A DNA stretch of 64,000 bases from a bacterium (GCA_022709425.1 JAKLIW010000005.1:178974-242973), one strand, 5' to 3'. Positions 34,118 through 43,077 are shown, counted from the first letter of the stretch. Numbers and translations: made by a program. The notes: a model not told the origin generated them from the sequence alone.

Positions 34118-36058
34118 CTATTCCTTCCACCGCAGGCAGGTGTCGGGCGCATCTTCGCCGATGAAACCGTAATGACGCGCCATCCAGTATGTTATCAGAT
34201 AATCGACGCCGGGGTAGAGGAAGTTCGGTATCCCCGGATCGGTCAATGTCCACGGGTTGCGTTCCCACATGAAACAGGAGGGGACGCGGTCGGCCACATC
34301 GATGGCGGTCGATGAAAGCCCTTCGCAACTGGCATCGGCGGGATAGTCGGCGCTGTTGTCGACCGGCGGGGCGGTGAGCGGCGCGGCGGGGAACTGCGTG
34401 AGTTGTGCGTTGTGTGCCGCGATGAGCGGGCCGGTGTTGTCGCCGGGAGCGGCCTGCGAGGCGTAGATATAGGCGAAGAAGACATTCTTGTGGTCGTCGA
34501 CCGCCGTCCAGAGTTTGTTGCGCAGAACATCATCCTGTATGCGCACCCTGCGGGCCGCGTCGTCCTCCAGCCGCACCCAGTTGTAGAGCGGTTCGAAGGC
34601 GATGTTGAAGCCGTGATAGCTGGCGCCGCACTGACTGGTGTCGGTGTAGCCGTCGGCGAGGTCGAGCCATTCCTCGAAATGGTCGTTGTAATGCTGGAGT
34701 ATCGCCGCCCGCCGCGCCGCGTAGGCCGGTACGCCGTCGGTCACCTGCAAGGCGACGCGGAACATCCCGGCGAGTTGAATCGCCTGTGTTCGCAGATAGA
34801 AGTCGGGGACCCAGTTGAAGCCCGGCAGTTGCCGGAGGTATATCGAGGGATTGGTCCAGAAATTGAGGAAGCCCCTGCTGATCTCCTCGCCCGAACCGGT
34901 GTCGAACGCCAGATAGGGACGCCCGTTGTCGCCGTTCTCGGCACTGTTATAGACGGCGTACTGGATGTCCATGGTGTAGGGTATGGTGACGCCGTTGACG
35001 GAAAAGTCGATCAGAACGCTTCTCACCTCCATCAACTGTTCGATGAAGTTGACGACATTCGAGCGGATGATCTCTTTGAGCGCCTCGTCCTGTGTCGCCT
35101 CGTAGGCGAAGGAGTATCCGAGCATCACCCCCTGATACTGGTCGCGGCTGATGTCTCCCTTCCAGTGCCAGAACGCCCCTTCGAACCAATAGTCCTTGTG
35201 GTTCTCGATGGGATGGTTGGCGTCGTAGTCGAATATCGCGACCACCTCCGGCGCGCTGTCGGCCGGCGCGGCATACCGTGCCAGATAGCCGCGGTCGCCC
35301 GCTATCCGCCACCAGCGGTCGATCACCCGCACCGTCCGGTCGATCTGTTCCAATGCCTCGGGATCGCCGGTGACCATAAAGCGCATCGCCTCGGCGGCGA
35401 GATAGGTGCCGGTCCATATCGGCGAATCACGCCGACCGGTGTGCATGGTCACCTGCGCATAGGTCTGGTCGCTGAACTCGGTGCGGAAGATGCCCCCTTC
35501 GGGCATGAGCCGGTCGCGGAGGAGCGGTAGATAGTTGCGGGCGCGGTTGTGGAGTTGTCCTACGCCGTCGTCGATAGCGGACACCCACTGCTGTGCCGCG
35601 TCGTCCCAGAGCGTACAGGTTCCTTCGGCCGATACATCGCCCACGACGCACAGATCGACACAGGGCGGCGGCGCGTTGTCGATGTCGGGCGTTTCGTCGG
35701 TGAGGTCATCGGTGAGGTCGTCGGTGAGGTCATCGGTGAGGATGATGTCCTCATCAACCGCGAAGTTATCGCGCCACTCATCCTCGTCCTTTATGTCGCT
35801 TATCTCTTTTTCGTCCTTTTCCTGATCGTGGTCGTCGACGAGCAGGTCGTCCGTTGCTATCTTATCCCCGTCCCTTATGTCCTTTTCGTCCTTTAAGTCC
35901 TTTTCGGTGTCCGGCAACGCCGCGCCGTCGTCGGTAACGGTGCTGTCTTGCGCGATATCGTCGTCGGGGTTGCCCGAGGAGTGTTTATCGCAACTCAACA
36001 CGAATATCGCAAAAAGTACCGCAACAATCCGCGCGGCTATCGATGCATCACCCAACAT
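34118..36058 (-). CDS. Acidic-stalk lipoprotein with large helical, glycosidase-like domain
   Basis: 646 residues. Lipobox IFVLSC (C23), a highly charged Asp/Glu/Lys stalk (about 30-140) that includes the repeat LTDD, then a Cys group (CVDLC, C in GTC) and a domain of about 480 residues rich in Trp, Tyr and helices. Stretches such as LLRDRLMPEGGIFRTEF, YLAAEAMRFMVTGD, IDRWWRIAGDRGYLARY and GLEMSYHGF-like blocks (here CGASYHGFNIAFEPLYNW) suggest an alpha/alpha toroid of the six-hairpin glycosidase type. No catalytic pair can be assigned. GGAGG precedes ATG 36058; an ATG eight codons upstream is less likely because it lengthens the signal. Probably surface-exposed. Confidence 0.72.
   Translation of the reverse strand: MLGDASIAARIVAVLFAIFVLSCDKHSSGNPDDDIAQDSTVTDDGAALPDTEKDLKDEKDIRDGDKIATDDLLVDDHDQEKDEKEISDIKDEDEWRDNFAVDEDIILTDDLTDDLTDDLTDETPDIDNAPPPCVDLCVVGDVSAEGTCTLWDDAAQQWVSAIDDGVGQLHNRARNYLPLLRDRLMPEGGIFRTEFSDQTYAQVTMHTGRRDSPIWTGTYLAAEAMRFMVTGDPEALEQIDRTVRVIDRWWRIAGDRGYLARYAAPADSAPEVVAIFDYDANHPIENHKDYWFEGAFWHWKGDISRDQYQGVMLGYSFAYEATQDEALKEIIRSNVVNFIEQLMEVRSVLIDFSVNGVTIPYTMDIQYAVYNSAENGDNGRPYLAFDTGSGEEISRGFLNFWTNPSIYLRQLPGFNWVPDFYLRTQAIQLAGMFRVALQVTDGVPAYAARRAAILQHYNDHFEEWLDLADGYTDTSQCGASYHGFNIAFEPLYNWVRLEDDAARRVRIQDDVLRNKLWTAVDDHKNVFFAYIYASQAAPGDNTGPLIAAHNAQLTQFPAAPLTAPPVDNSADYPADASCEGLSSTAIDVADRVPSCFMWERNPWTLTDPGIPNFLYPGVDYLITYWMARHYGFIGEDAPDTCLRWKE
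35698..35745 (-). repeat. Tandem 12-bp repeat encoding LTDD units
   Basis: GGTGAGGTC(A/G)TC-type units occur in tandem, encoding three to four LTDD copies in the acidic stalk. This is an in-frame slippage repeat. Confidence 0.7.
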
Positions 36059-36087
36059 AAATACCTCCCTCCATAGAGTCAAGCATT

Positions 36088-36117
36088 ATAATATAAAATT
36101 ATACTTATAAAAATCAA
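36088..36117 (-). promoter_or_regulatory. AT-rich promoter region before the two-lipoprotein operon
   Basis: TTGATT (36117-36112), 18 bp, TATTAT (36093-36088) on the minus strand, in a very AT-rich stretch (about 36083-36130) that stands out from the GC-rich surroundings. Confidence 0.5.
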
Positions 36118-36145
36118 GTAATTTCGTCTACAAACAACCTCTTTC

Positions 36146-36173
36146 TTTACTTTTTGCTTCGAATGGTTACTAT
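36146..36173 (+). promoter_or_regulatory. Promoter before the TrmB-type regulator
   Basis: TTTACT (36146-36151), 16 bp, TACTAT (36168-36173), diverging from the lipoprotein promoter. Confidence 0.4.
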
Positions 36174-36200
36174 CCAGTGAACATTGATGAGGAGGGCGAA

Positions 36201-37097
36201 ATGGGTGACACCGAACTGATCAAACGACTGCAGGAAACCGGTCTTAATCGTCTGGAATCGGCTGTTTATCTGCTGTTGTGTCGCCAATCGCCGCTGACCG
36301 GATACCGCATTGCCCAGCATCTCGGCGAGGCGTCGGCGAACATTTATAAAGCGCTCGACCATCTGGTCGCCGAAGGGGCGGTCATGGTGGAGGATACTCC
36401 CGGCACCCGCTATTTCACCGCCATCGCCCCCAAGGAATATCTGGAGCGCCAGAAAAAAGCGTTCACCGAGAATTGCCGCGCTCTTGAGAAGCAAATGTCC
36501 GATGTGTCCGCACAGACATTCAATGAGCGTGTCTACCGTCTCGAGACGATCGATCAGGTCATGGAGCGGGCCGAGGATATGATCGCGAACGCCGAGGAGA
36601 TGATCGTCGTGGATGTATTCCCGCGTCTGCTCGAACGGATCGCCCCCTTTCTGACGGCGGCGGCCAAGCGCGGCGTCGCGGTGACGGTGAACGGCTATAA
36701 CGACCTGCCGCTCCCCGGTTGCGCCGTGGTGCGCAAGAACGCCGCCGATATGGTGCTGTCGTTGTTCACGCAGGACTGGTTGAGCATTGTGGTCGACGCC
36801 GACAAGTATCTACTGGCGGTGGTCGACAAAGAGGGGCGCCGGGTGGAACACGCGGTCTGGAGCAACAGTCCCTACCTTTCGTACGTCCTGTTCAGCGGCA
36901 TGGCGGCCGAGATCATGCTCGGCGAGGCGTCGCGGATACTGCGCGAACAGGGACTTGCCGCCGAGATACAGAAGACCAACGAGAAACTGGCGGGACTTCT
37001 TACCCCCGAACCGCCCGGGTATCAGAAGATCATCGGCAAACGGCCGCGCAACGGCGAGACGGCGACGCCCCCCGCCCGTAAGAAAAAGAAGAAATAG
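36201..37097 (+). CDS. TrmB-family transcriptional regulator
   Basis: 298 residues. The N-terminal winged helix (about 8-75: GLNRLESAVYLLLCRQSPLTGYRIAQHLGEASANIYKALDHL) matches TrmB regulators. A short coiled coil follows, then a phospholipase-D-like regulatory domain (about 110-250: EMIVVDVFPRLLERIAPFL, VTVNGYND) that binds sugars or other effectors in the family. The tail is Lys-rich. ATG 36201 is chosen for GAGGAGGG 5 bp upstream. It is read divergently from two acidic lipoproteins and sits 6 bp before the flavoprotein gene, so it may control either. Confidence 0.85.
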   Translation: MGDTELIKRLQETGLNRLESAVYLLLCRQSPLTGYRIAQHLGEASANIYKALDHLVAEGAVMVEDTPGTRYFTAIAPKEYLERQKKAFTENCRALEKQMSDVSAQTFNERVYRLETIDQVMERAEDMIANAEEMIVVDVFPRLLERIAPFLTAAAKRGVAVTVNGYNDLPLPGCAVVRKNAADMVLSLFTQDWLSIVVDADKYLLAVVDKEGRRVEHAVWSNSPYLSYVLFSGMAAEIMLGEASRILREQGLAAEIQKTNEKLAGLLTPEPPGYQKIIGKRPRNGETATPPARKKKKK

Positions 37098-37103
37098 TCT
37101 TCA

Positions 37104-38654
37104 ATGGGCTATCGCGAACTCGACCTGCGCCTGAAACCGGGCCACACCGACGCCGATCTGCGCGCGGCGGTGGCCGATGCGCTGAAGATCGCCGAATTCT
37201 CCTGCGCGGTAGCGAAGAAAAGTCTCGATGCGCGGCGCAAGAACGACATCCGCTGGCAGGTGCGGGTTGGGGTGAGTTCGCCCGAACTCGACGGCGGTGA
37301 GCTACCAATCGAGCCGTTGCTCGCGATACCGGCGGCGCGACGCACAGGTCTGCCGGTCGCGGTGGTGGGGAGCGGTCCGGCGGGGCTCTTCGCGGCGCTT
37401 GTCCTTGCGCGGTCCGGGCTCTCCGTCACGCTCTTCGAGCAGGGGCCGGAGGTGGCGGCGCGGGCGCAGGATATTGCCCGGTTCGAGGCGGGCGGCCCGT
37501 TATCTCCCTTCTCCAACTATGCCTTTGGCGAGGGGGGCGCCGGGACCTTTTCCGACGGCAAACTGACGGCGCGCACCAAGACGATAACCAAAGAAAAGGC
37601 ATTCATCTTCGAGACGCTCATCGCGGCGGGCGCCCCCGACGAGATCCGCTATCTGGCCTCTCCGCACCTCGGGAGCGATAACCTGCTCCGCATCCTGCCG
37701 CGGCTCCGCGCGATGCTGCGGAACGAAGGAGTGACACTGCGGTTCGGCACGGCGGTGACCGATATCACCGTGGCGGAGGGGCGCGTGACGGCGGTATCCT
37801 TCACCGGTCCCCAGAGCGGGATGCTCGATGTCGCCGCCGCCCTCTTCGCGCCGGGTCATTCCTCCTATCCGACCTTCCGGATGCTGATGCGGCGCGGGGT
37901 CCGGTTCCAGACAAAGCCATTCGCCGTCGGCTGTCGCGCCGAACACCCGCAGGAACTCATCAACGAGGCGCAGTGGGGCGTGAAACGGCTCGACGGGGTG
38001 AAGGCGGCCGAATACAAACTGACGAGCGATGAGCCGGGGCTTCTGCCGGTCTATTCGTTCTGTATGTGCCCCGGCGGCACGGTCGTACCGGCGACGCCGC
38101 AGGAAGGGCTGTCGGTGGTCAACGGCATGTCGCGCTACCAACGCGACGGCGCTTTCGCCAACGCGGCGGTCGTCGCGGCGGTGCATCCCGAAGAACTTTT
38201 TGGAAAGTCGGGCATCGCGCCCGACGCGGCGCTCCATGAACTCGAAGCGCTCGAACGGCGCTGGTACGCCGCGACCGGATCGTACGCCGTGCCGGCGATG
38301 ACCATCGCCGACCTTCTCGCGGGGCGTTCCGGCGGAACGCTTTCTGCCCACAGTTATCCGCTGGGAGCGGTGCCGTACGATATCGCGACGCTCCTGCCGG
38401 AACGGGTCGTCGCATCAATGAAAGATGCTCTTGCCCGGTTCGCGCGCAAACTCAAAGGCTATGAGACGGGGCTACTCCTCGGTCTCGAGAGTAAGACCTC
38501 GTGTCCGGTGCAGGCGCTCCGCGAAGAGCGCGGGAATGCGACCGGTATCGCGAACCTCTATCTGTGCGGGGAAGGGAGCGGCTGGTCGGGCGGCATCGTC
38601 AGTTCGGCCGCCGACGGGATACGGGCCGGTTTACGCCTCGTCGCGATGCCCTGA
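37104..38654 (+). CDS. COG2509-type FAD-dependent dehydrogenase
   Basis: 516 residues. The protein has an N-terminal domain of about 85 residues typical of this family (MGYRELDLRLKPGHTDADLR...KKSLDARRKNDIRWQ), then an FAD-binding Rossmann motif VAVVGSGPAGLFAALVLARSG (about 92-112). The family motif ARFEAGGPLSPFSNYAFGEGGAGTFSDGKL follows, and the C-terminal FAD site reads NLYLCGEGSGWSGGIVSSAADGIRA. The natural substrate of these oxidoreductases is unknown. The gene starts 6 bp after the regulator, suggesting an operon, and its last 24 bp overlap the ankyrin gene on the other strand. Confidence 0.9.
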   Translation: MGYRELDLRLKPGHTDADLRAAVADALKIAEFSCAVAKKSLDARRKNDIRWQVRVGVSSPELDGGELPIEPLLAIPAARRTGLPVAVVGSGPAGLFAALVLARSGLSVTLFEQGPEVAARAQDIARFEAGGPLSPFSNYAFGEGGAGTFSDGKLTARTKTITKEKAFIFETLIAAGAPDEIRYLASPHLGSDNLLRILPRLRAMLRNEGVTLRFGTAVTDITVAEGRVTAVSFTGPQSGMLDVAAALFAPGHSSYPTFRMLMRRGVRFQTKPFAVGCRAEHPQELINEAQWGVKRLDGVKAAEYKLTSDEPGLLPVYSFCMCPGGTVVPATPQEGLSVVNGMSRYQRDGAFANAAVVAAVHPEELFGKSGIAPDAALHELEALERRWYAATGSYAVPAMTIADLLAGRSGGTLSAHSYPLGAVPYDIATLLPERVVASMKDALARFARKLKGYETGLLLGLESKTSCPVQALREERGNATGIANLYLCGEGSGWSGGIVSSAADGIRAGLRLVAMP

Positions 38655-39086
38655 ACGGATCGTCTGTTCGCGGCCCGCGCCCCGATTGATCAGATAGTGC
38701 ACCACATCGTATTGACGGTCGCGCTGGGCGTGGTCGAGCAGGGTCAGTCCTTGCACGTCGGTGGTCGTCACCGCGAAGCCGGTCCGCTCGATGAGCAGAT
38801 CGAGCGCCTCGGTCCGGCCGGTGCGCGCCGCGTAGAATGCCAGTTCGCGGATCTCGTCGAGGTCGAAGTGTTCCAACGATACCATCTCCGGGTCTTCGAC
38901 CATCCACGCCAGCAGATGCTCGTAGTGGCGGACGATGTGGTGAAAGCCGGTCACGCCGAACTCTTCCGCATCGTTGCTGATGTGTTTGGCGGGGATCGCG
39001 TCGTCGAAACGGCGCGCCACCTCGGCGAACATCTCGGTCAATAACTCGGCCGCTACGGCCGTACGATTCTTTTCTTGTACGTTCAT
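38631..39086 (-). CDS. Ankyrin-repeat-like protein
   Basis: 151 residues, acidic and helical, without signal peptide. The last half reads ELAFYAARTGRTEALDLLIERTGFAVTTTDVQGLTLLDHAQRDRQYDVVHYLINRGA, which gives about two ankyrin-type repeats. Such units bind other proteins. GGGAGGAG lies 5 bp before the ATG. The promoter at 39132-39159 has a perfect palindrome just upstream. It converges with the flavoprotein gene with a 24-bp overlap. Partner unknown. Confidence 0.75.
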   Translation of the reverse strand: MNVQEKNRTAVAAELLTEMFAEVARRFDDAIPAKHISNDAEEFGVTGFHHIVRHYEHLLAWMVEDPEMVSLEHFDLDEIRELAFYAARTGRTEALDLLIERTGFAVTTTDVQGLTLLDHAQRDRQYDVVHYLINRGAGREQTIRSGHRDEA

Positions 39087-39131
39087 CGCTTCTCCTCCCT
39101 AAAAAAATCGATGAGCACATGCGTCATGGTC

Positions 39132-39159
39132 ACTCTAAAGAAAAAAAAAGACGAGTCAA
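39132..39159 (-). promoter_or_regulatory. Promoter before the ankyrin gene
   Basis: TTGACT (39159-39154), 16 bp, TAGAGT (39137-39132) on the minus strand, with a T-rich spacer. Confidence 0.45.
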
Positions 39160-39168
39160 GAAAACTAG

Positions 39169-39182
39169 ACTGACATGTCAGT
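39169..39182. promoter_or_regulatory. Perfect 14-bp palindrome ACTGACATGTCAGT
   Basis: The site is its own reverse complement. It lies 9 bp upstream of the -35 of the ankyrin promoter, a position typical for an activator site. The intergenic stretch 39087-39340 holds only this, another palindrome and two promoters. Confidence 0.5.
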
Positions 39183-39253
39183 GCATTTTAATAACAATTT
39201 GATATTAATAGGCAAAAACTTAAAATGAACCTTATCCTCTGTCTTCGCGGAAA

Positions 39254-39271
39254 GCAAAAGAATTCTTTTGC
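39254..39271. promoter_or_regulatory. Perfect 18-bp palindrome overlapping the protease promoter
   Basis: GCAAAAGAATTCTTTTGC is its own reverse complement. Its right half overlaps the -35 element (39268-39273) of the promoter read towards the protease, as a repressor operator would. It could also be an RNA hairpin, but no T-run follows. Confidence 0.55.
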
Positions 39272-39295
39272 TAATCGCAGGCATCCCGTTACAAT
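39268..39295 (+). promoter_or_regulatory. Promoter before the secreted protease
   Basis: TTGCTA (39268-39273), 16 bp, TACAAT (39290-39295), then GAGGAGA and ATG 39341. Confidence 0.5.
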
Positions 39296-39340
39296 ACCCC
39301 CGTTAGGGTCCGTAGCATTATGATAACGAGGAGAACGGCC

Positions 39341-41131
39341 ATGAGAGCGACCATTCTGATCCTGATGCTTCTTATCGGTGCGACGATAGCGGCCGACCGC
39401 GTTTCACTCCCCACGATGCGGATGCTCCTGCCCGATCCGCGGGGGCCGCTCGGTCCGGTTTTGCAGGAGGAGCCGACCCCGTACGTGGTCAACGGACAGG
39501 AGACCGATTACCTCATATATAAAAGCGTCATCGGCATCATGGTCGGCGGTTCGCTTTGTACCGCGACGCTCATTGATCCCGAAGTGTTGCTTTCGGCGGG
39601 CCATTGCATTTTTTATAACGATAGTCAGGCGAGCATCGATGCGATATCGAATCCCGGCAGTGTCACGGTCAAGAGCGGCGCGAACATCTTGTACGGAGGA
39701 ACGACACTCGCCTACGGAAAAACGGTGGTCAAACATCCTACGTGGAGCGGCAATATCAATAGCGACGGCGAAAATGTCGATCTGTCGCTGATCCATCTCG
39801 ACCGCAAGATAACGACGCTCGATCCGGTGCCGGTGCGCGAAGCGCCCGATGAATACGAAGATCAGGCGGCGGTGGTGGTCGGTTACGGCATCACCAATTC
39901 GAACGCGAACGATTCGGGCGTTCACCGCTGGGGCAATACCACCATTCTTAACATGGGCTCCATCATGGGGAAAGCGAATCTTTTCGAGATCGGGAACCCG
40001 TCGGGCGTTTGTCAGGGCGATTCGGGCGGTCCGCTCCTGACCCAGCAGAACGGCGGCGATGTCGTGTCGGGCGTCGCTTCGTTCGTGAGCGGCACCTGTT
40101 CGGCATCGAGCGGCAGTTTCCATACCCGCACCCTGCCGTACCGCGATTGGATAGAGAGCGTCGTGCAGGATTTCACCGGCCACGGCTTCATCAGCCCCGG
40201 CACCTGTGGCGACGGCGACGATATCTGCAGCGCGGGCCAGACCAAGGACTGTAGCGAACTTGACGCTCATTATGCCTCCGGTACCGGCGCACCTTGCAAC
40301 GGTGGCTGTTACTGGTGGGATATATCGGTCTGTACGCCGAAATGCGGCGACGACTTCATCCTGCCGCCCGAACCATGTGAGATCGGCGATACGACCGACT
40401 GTGCCACGGTCGGCGCGTTCCTGCCGGGGACCAACGCCACCTGCAAGGGCGATTGCACCGGTTGGAACACCGCCGCCTGCACCGCGACGACCTGCGGCGA
40501 TGGGGTCAAGGAGGGGAACGAGTTCTGCGACACGCAGCTCACCTCCTGCGAGACGCTCGGCAGTTACGACAAGAACAGCTACGCCCGTTGCAAGAGCGAC
40601 TGCACCGGCTATGATGAGAACGACTGCGTCAGTGAGACCATCATCTGCGGCAACGGCGAGGTCGACCCGCTCGAACAATGCGACGACGGCAATACGACCA
40701 GTGGTGACGGCTGTTCCTCAAAGTGCAAGGAGGAGGTCAAACCCGATGTCGACACGGCGGTGCCCGACGATACGACCGATGAAGATCGGACGGATCAGTC
40801 CGATCAGACCGATCAGTCGATTGTCGACGACACCGTGACCGACGAAACCGTCATTCCCGACACCGATCCGGGCGCCGTCTGCGGTAACGGCCAGAAGGAG
40901 GAGAGTGAGCAGTGTGACGACGGGAACATGATCCCCGGCGACGGCTGTCAGCCCGACTGCACCCTCGAAAATACGGCTAATGTGAATTGCGGCAACGGAG
41001 TGCTCGATACCGGTGAGCAGTGCGACGACGGTAATTTGACCCCGGGCGACGGGTGCGATCCCGACTGCACCAGACCGTCCGTTCCGGTAAAAAGAATTTC
41101 CTCGGGCGGTTGCGCCCTGACCGTGCTGTAG
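39341..41131 (+). CDS. Secreted trypsin-like serine protease with DUF4215-type Cys repeats and acidic linker
   Basis: 596 residues. Signal peptide (1-18, ILILMLLIGATIAA), then an S1 trypsin fold with the full triad: H88 in LLSAGHC, D147 in ENVDLSLIHL, S228 in CQGDSGGP. After about residue 290 come Cys-rich units, including CGNGEVDPLEQCDDGNTTSGDGC and two more copies typical of DUF4215 repeats. They flank an acidic linker (about 465-510: DVDTAVPDDTTDEDRTDQSDQ). The protein ends abruptly in SSGGCALTVL, so a Cys sits five residues from the end. ATG 39341 follows GAGGAGA; an ATG seven codons upstream lacks it. Probably surface-attached or released to degrade proteins. Confidence 0.9.
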   Translation: MRATILILMLLIGATIAADRVSLPTMRMLLPDPRGPLGPVLQEEPTPYVVNGQETDYLIYKSVIGIMVGGSLCTATLIDPEVLLSAGHCIFYNDSQASIDAISNPGSVTVKSGANILYGGTTLAYGKTVVKHPTWSGNINSDGENVDLSLIHLDRKITTLDPVPVREAPDEYEDQAAVVVGYGITNSNANDSGVHRWGNTTILNMGSIMGKANLFEIGNPSGVCQGDSGGPLLTQQNGGDVVSGVASFVSGTCSASSGSFHTRTLPYRDWIESVVQDFTGHGFISPGTCGDGDDICSAGQTKDCSELDAHYASGTGAPCNGGCYWWDISVCTPKCGDDFILPPEPCEIGDTTDCATVGAFLPGTNATCKGDCTGWNTAACTATTCGDGVKEGNEFCDTQLTSCETLGSYDKNSYARCKSDCTGYDENDCVSETIICGNGEVDPLEQCDDGNTTSGDGCSSKCKEEVKPDVDTAVPDDTTDEDRTDQSDQTDQSIVDDTVTDETVIPDTDPGAVCGNGQKEESEQCDDGNMIPGDGCQPDCTLENTANVNCGNGVLDTGEQCDDGNLTPGDGCDPDCTRPSVPVKRISSGGCALTVL

Positions 41132-41139
41132 GGACGATC

Positions 41140-41712
41140 ATGCCGCGTAACTTCTGTTGCGACATTCTGCCCGAGGTTAAGGAACGCTGGTCGATGCGCG
41201 CCCTTTCTCCCGAACCGCTCCCGAACTACGATATCACCGCCATCTGCGAAGCGGCGCGCTACGCTCCGTCGTGTTTCAACGAACAGCCGTGGCGTTTCAT
41301 GGTGGCGACGGCAGTGTCCGATCTCGAACAGTTCCGCGGATTCCTCACGCCGAAGAACAATCGCTGGGCGGGCGTCGCCCCGACGCTCCTGCTCATACTC
41401 GCCAAGCGGACATTCGCCCACAACGGGAAACCGAACCGCTGGGCGCCGTTCGACACCGGCACCGCGTGGGGATACCTGACCCTTGAGGCGTGGCGGCGCG
41501 GTATCGTCGCCCACGGCATGGGCGGCTTCGACGCCGAGAAGGTGCGTAATGAACTGAAGATACCTGATGATATCGAGATCATTGCGATGGCGGCGCTCGG
41601 TTATCCGGGCGACGCAGCGCAGCTCGCCGACGAGTTCCGCGACGGCGAAAAACCGGGCGAGCGGCGGCCGCAGGCCGACACGATGCTCAAGCCCGATCAC
41701 TTCATGAGGTAG
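41140..41712 (+). CDS. Nitroreductase-family FMN oxidoreductase
   Basis: 190 residues, the size of small nitroreductases, which reduce nitro groups, quinones or similar substrates with NAD(P)H and FMN. The FMN-binding start ICEAARYAPSCFNEQPWRFMVA is clear, as are DTGTAWGYLTLEAWRRGIVAHGMGGFD and the C-terminal IIAMAALGYPGDA. The start ATG 41140 has GGGA 5 bp upstream and lies 9 bp after the protease stop. A longer frame upstream overlaps the protease and is not needed. A 63-residue membrane protein follows 3 bp later. Confidence 0.9.
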   Translation: MPRNFCCDILPEVKERWSMRALSPEPLPNYDITAICEAARYAPSCFNEQPWRFMVATAVSDLEQFRGFLTPKNNRWAGVAPTLLLILAKRTFAHNGKPNRWAPFDTGTAWGYLTLEAWRRGIVAHGMGGFDAEKVRNELKIPDDIEIIAMAALGYPGDAAQLADEFRDGEKPGERRPQADTMLKPDHFMR

Positions 41713-41715
41713 CCG

Positions 41716-41907
41716 ATGTGTCCGCTGCGCACCCCGGAGAACATCGCCATCATCATATCGTTCTTCGTACTGCTTATCCTCATCGATGTCGCGCAGCGCT
41801 TCGTGAAGGACCCGAAGGCGCAAAAGGCGCTGAGGATACTCGACATCATCCTCTATGTCGGCGCGTTCCTCTTTGTTGCGTCGCTCTATCTGCGTCAGTT
41901 CTGCTGA
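41716..41907 (+). CDS. Small membrane protein, unknown function
   Basis: 63 residues with two hydrophobic segments (IAIIISFFVLLILIDVA and LDIILYVGAFLFVASLYL). It begins 3 bp after the nitroreductase stop, so it is translationally linked. The last 13 bp overlap the convergent rlmL-like gene. No family recognised. Confidence 0.6.
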   Translation: MCPLRTPENIAIIISFFVLLILIDVAQRFVKDPKAQKALRILDIILYVGAFLFVASLYLRQFC

Positions 41908-43049
41908 TCTTTCCGGTTTTTGCCCGCCACCATTTTGTACTCGAACAGGCGGCATTCGATCGCGCCGTTGAAAAGCGGTATGCGCCGCGAGGTGGCCAGC
42001 CCGATGGTCTTTGCCATCTGCAGGTCGGCGGTGAAGAGGTAGGCGGTCCAGCCGCTGAAATTCTTCTTCAGTGTATCGCCCAACAGCGGGTAAAGCTCCA
42101 AGAGCGCCTCTTTCTGTCCCATCCGTTCGCCGTAGGGGAGATTGGCGACGAGTATGCCGCTTTCGGCGGGCGCTGAAATGTTCCGTACATCGGCCTGCGC
42201 CAGCGTCACCGCATCCGACAGTCCCGCCTCTTCGAGATTGAGTCGCGCCGTCTCCAGCGCCTCGGCCGAGATGTCGCTACCGAAGATAGGCAGGGAGGCG
42301 TCGTCCTTTTCGCCCGCTATCGCCTGTGCGGAGATATCTTTCCAAGTTTTCGCATCGAAATTCTTCAGTTTCTGGAAGGCGAAACTGCGCGAAATGCCCG
42401 GTGCGATACCCAGCGCCATCTGCGCCGCCTCGATAAGGAATGTGCCGCTGCCGCACATCGGGTCGAGGAGGGGAGTGCCCGGCTGCCAGCCGGCGAGTGC
42501 GAGAATGCCCGCCGCGAGATTCTCCCGGATCGGGGCGGCGCCGGTATGCTGACGGATGCCGCGCTTGAAAAGGGTATCGCCCGAGGTGTCGAGCGAGAGG
42601 GTCATGCGCGACTCTTCCAACAGGCCGTGGATGCGAATGTCGGGGTTCGCCGTGTCGACGCTCGGCCGCTCTCCGGTGAGGCGGCGGAAGCGGTCGCAGA
42701 TCGCATCCTTTATCTTGAGTCCGGCGAAGTTGAGGCTCTTGAGCGGGCACTTGATGCCGACCATGGTGACGCGGATGGTGCGCGTCACGGCGAACCAATC
42801 TTCCCACGGCAGGGTCGCGGCGGTGTCGTAGATATCCTGCTCGCTCCGGTAGTCGGCCACGGCGATGCGCCACTGGATGCGGCTGGCGATGCGGCTGTGG
42901 AGGTTGGCGCGGTATGAGAGCGGCAGGTCGCCTTCGAAATGGACGCCCCCCTCGTCAAGGCGCACTTCGGCGGCACCGAGCGCGGTCAGTTCGTTACTAA
43001 GTACCGATTCCAGTCCGCGCGGACACGAGGCGAAAAAATGTTCGGTCAT
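41895..43049 (-). CDS. RlmL/THUMP-domain 23S rRNA N2-guanine methyltransferase-like protein
   Basis: 384 residues. The N-terminal THUMP-type RNA-binding part (FFASCPRGLESVLSNELTALGA...) is followed by a Rossmann methylase. The methylase shows LLDPMCGSGTFLIEAA for AdoMet binding and the catalytic motif IVANLPYGERMG (N-L-P-Y). This is the layout of the RlmL/YcbY N-terminal half, which modifies G2445 of 23S rRNA. The second methylase of E. coli RlmKL is absent. ATG 43049 has GGGAG upstream; a frame extension to 43127 is not needed and would cover the promoter. Confidence 0.88.
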   Translation of the reverse strand: MTEHFFASCPRGLESVLSNELTALGAAEVRLDEGGVHFEGDLPLSYRANLHSRIASRIQWRIAVADYRSEQDIYDTAATLPWEDWFAVTRTIRVTMVGIKCPLKSLNFAGLKIKDAICDRFRRLTGERPSVDTANPDIRIHGLLEESRMTLSLDTSGDTLFKRGIRQHTGAAPIRENLAAGILALAGWQPGTPLLDPMCGSGTFLIEAAQMALGIAPGISRSFAFQKLKNFDAKTWKDISAQAIAGEKDDASLPIFGSDISAEALETARLNLEEAGLSDAVTLAQADVRNISAPAESGILVANLPYGERMGQKEALLELYPLLGDTLKKNFSGWTAYLFTADLQMAKTIGLATSRRIPLFNGAIECRLFEYKMVAGKNRKDQQN

Positions 43050-43077
43050 CGGAACTCCCGCAATAATCACTCGCCCG

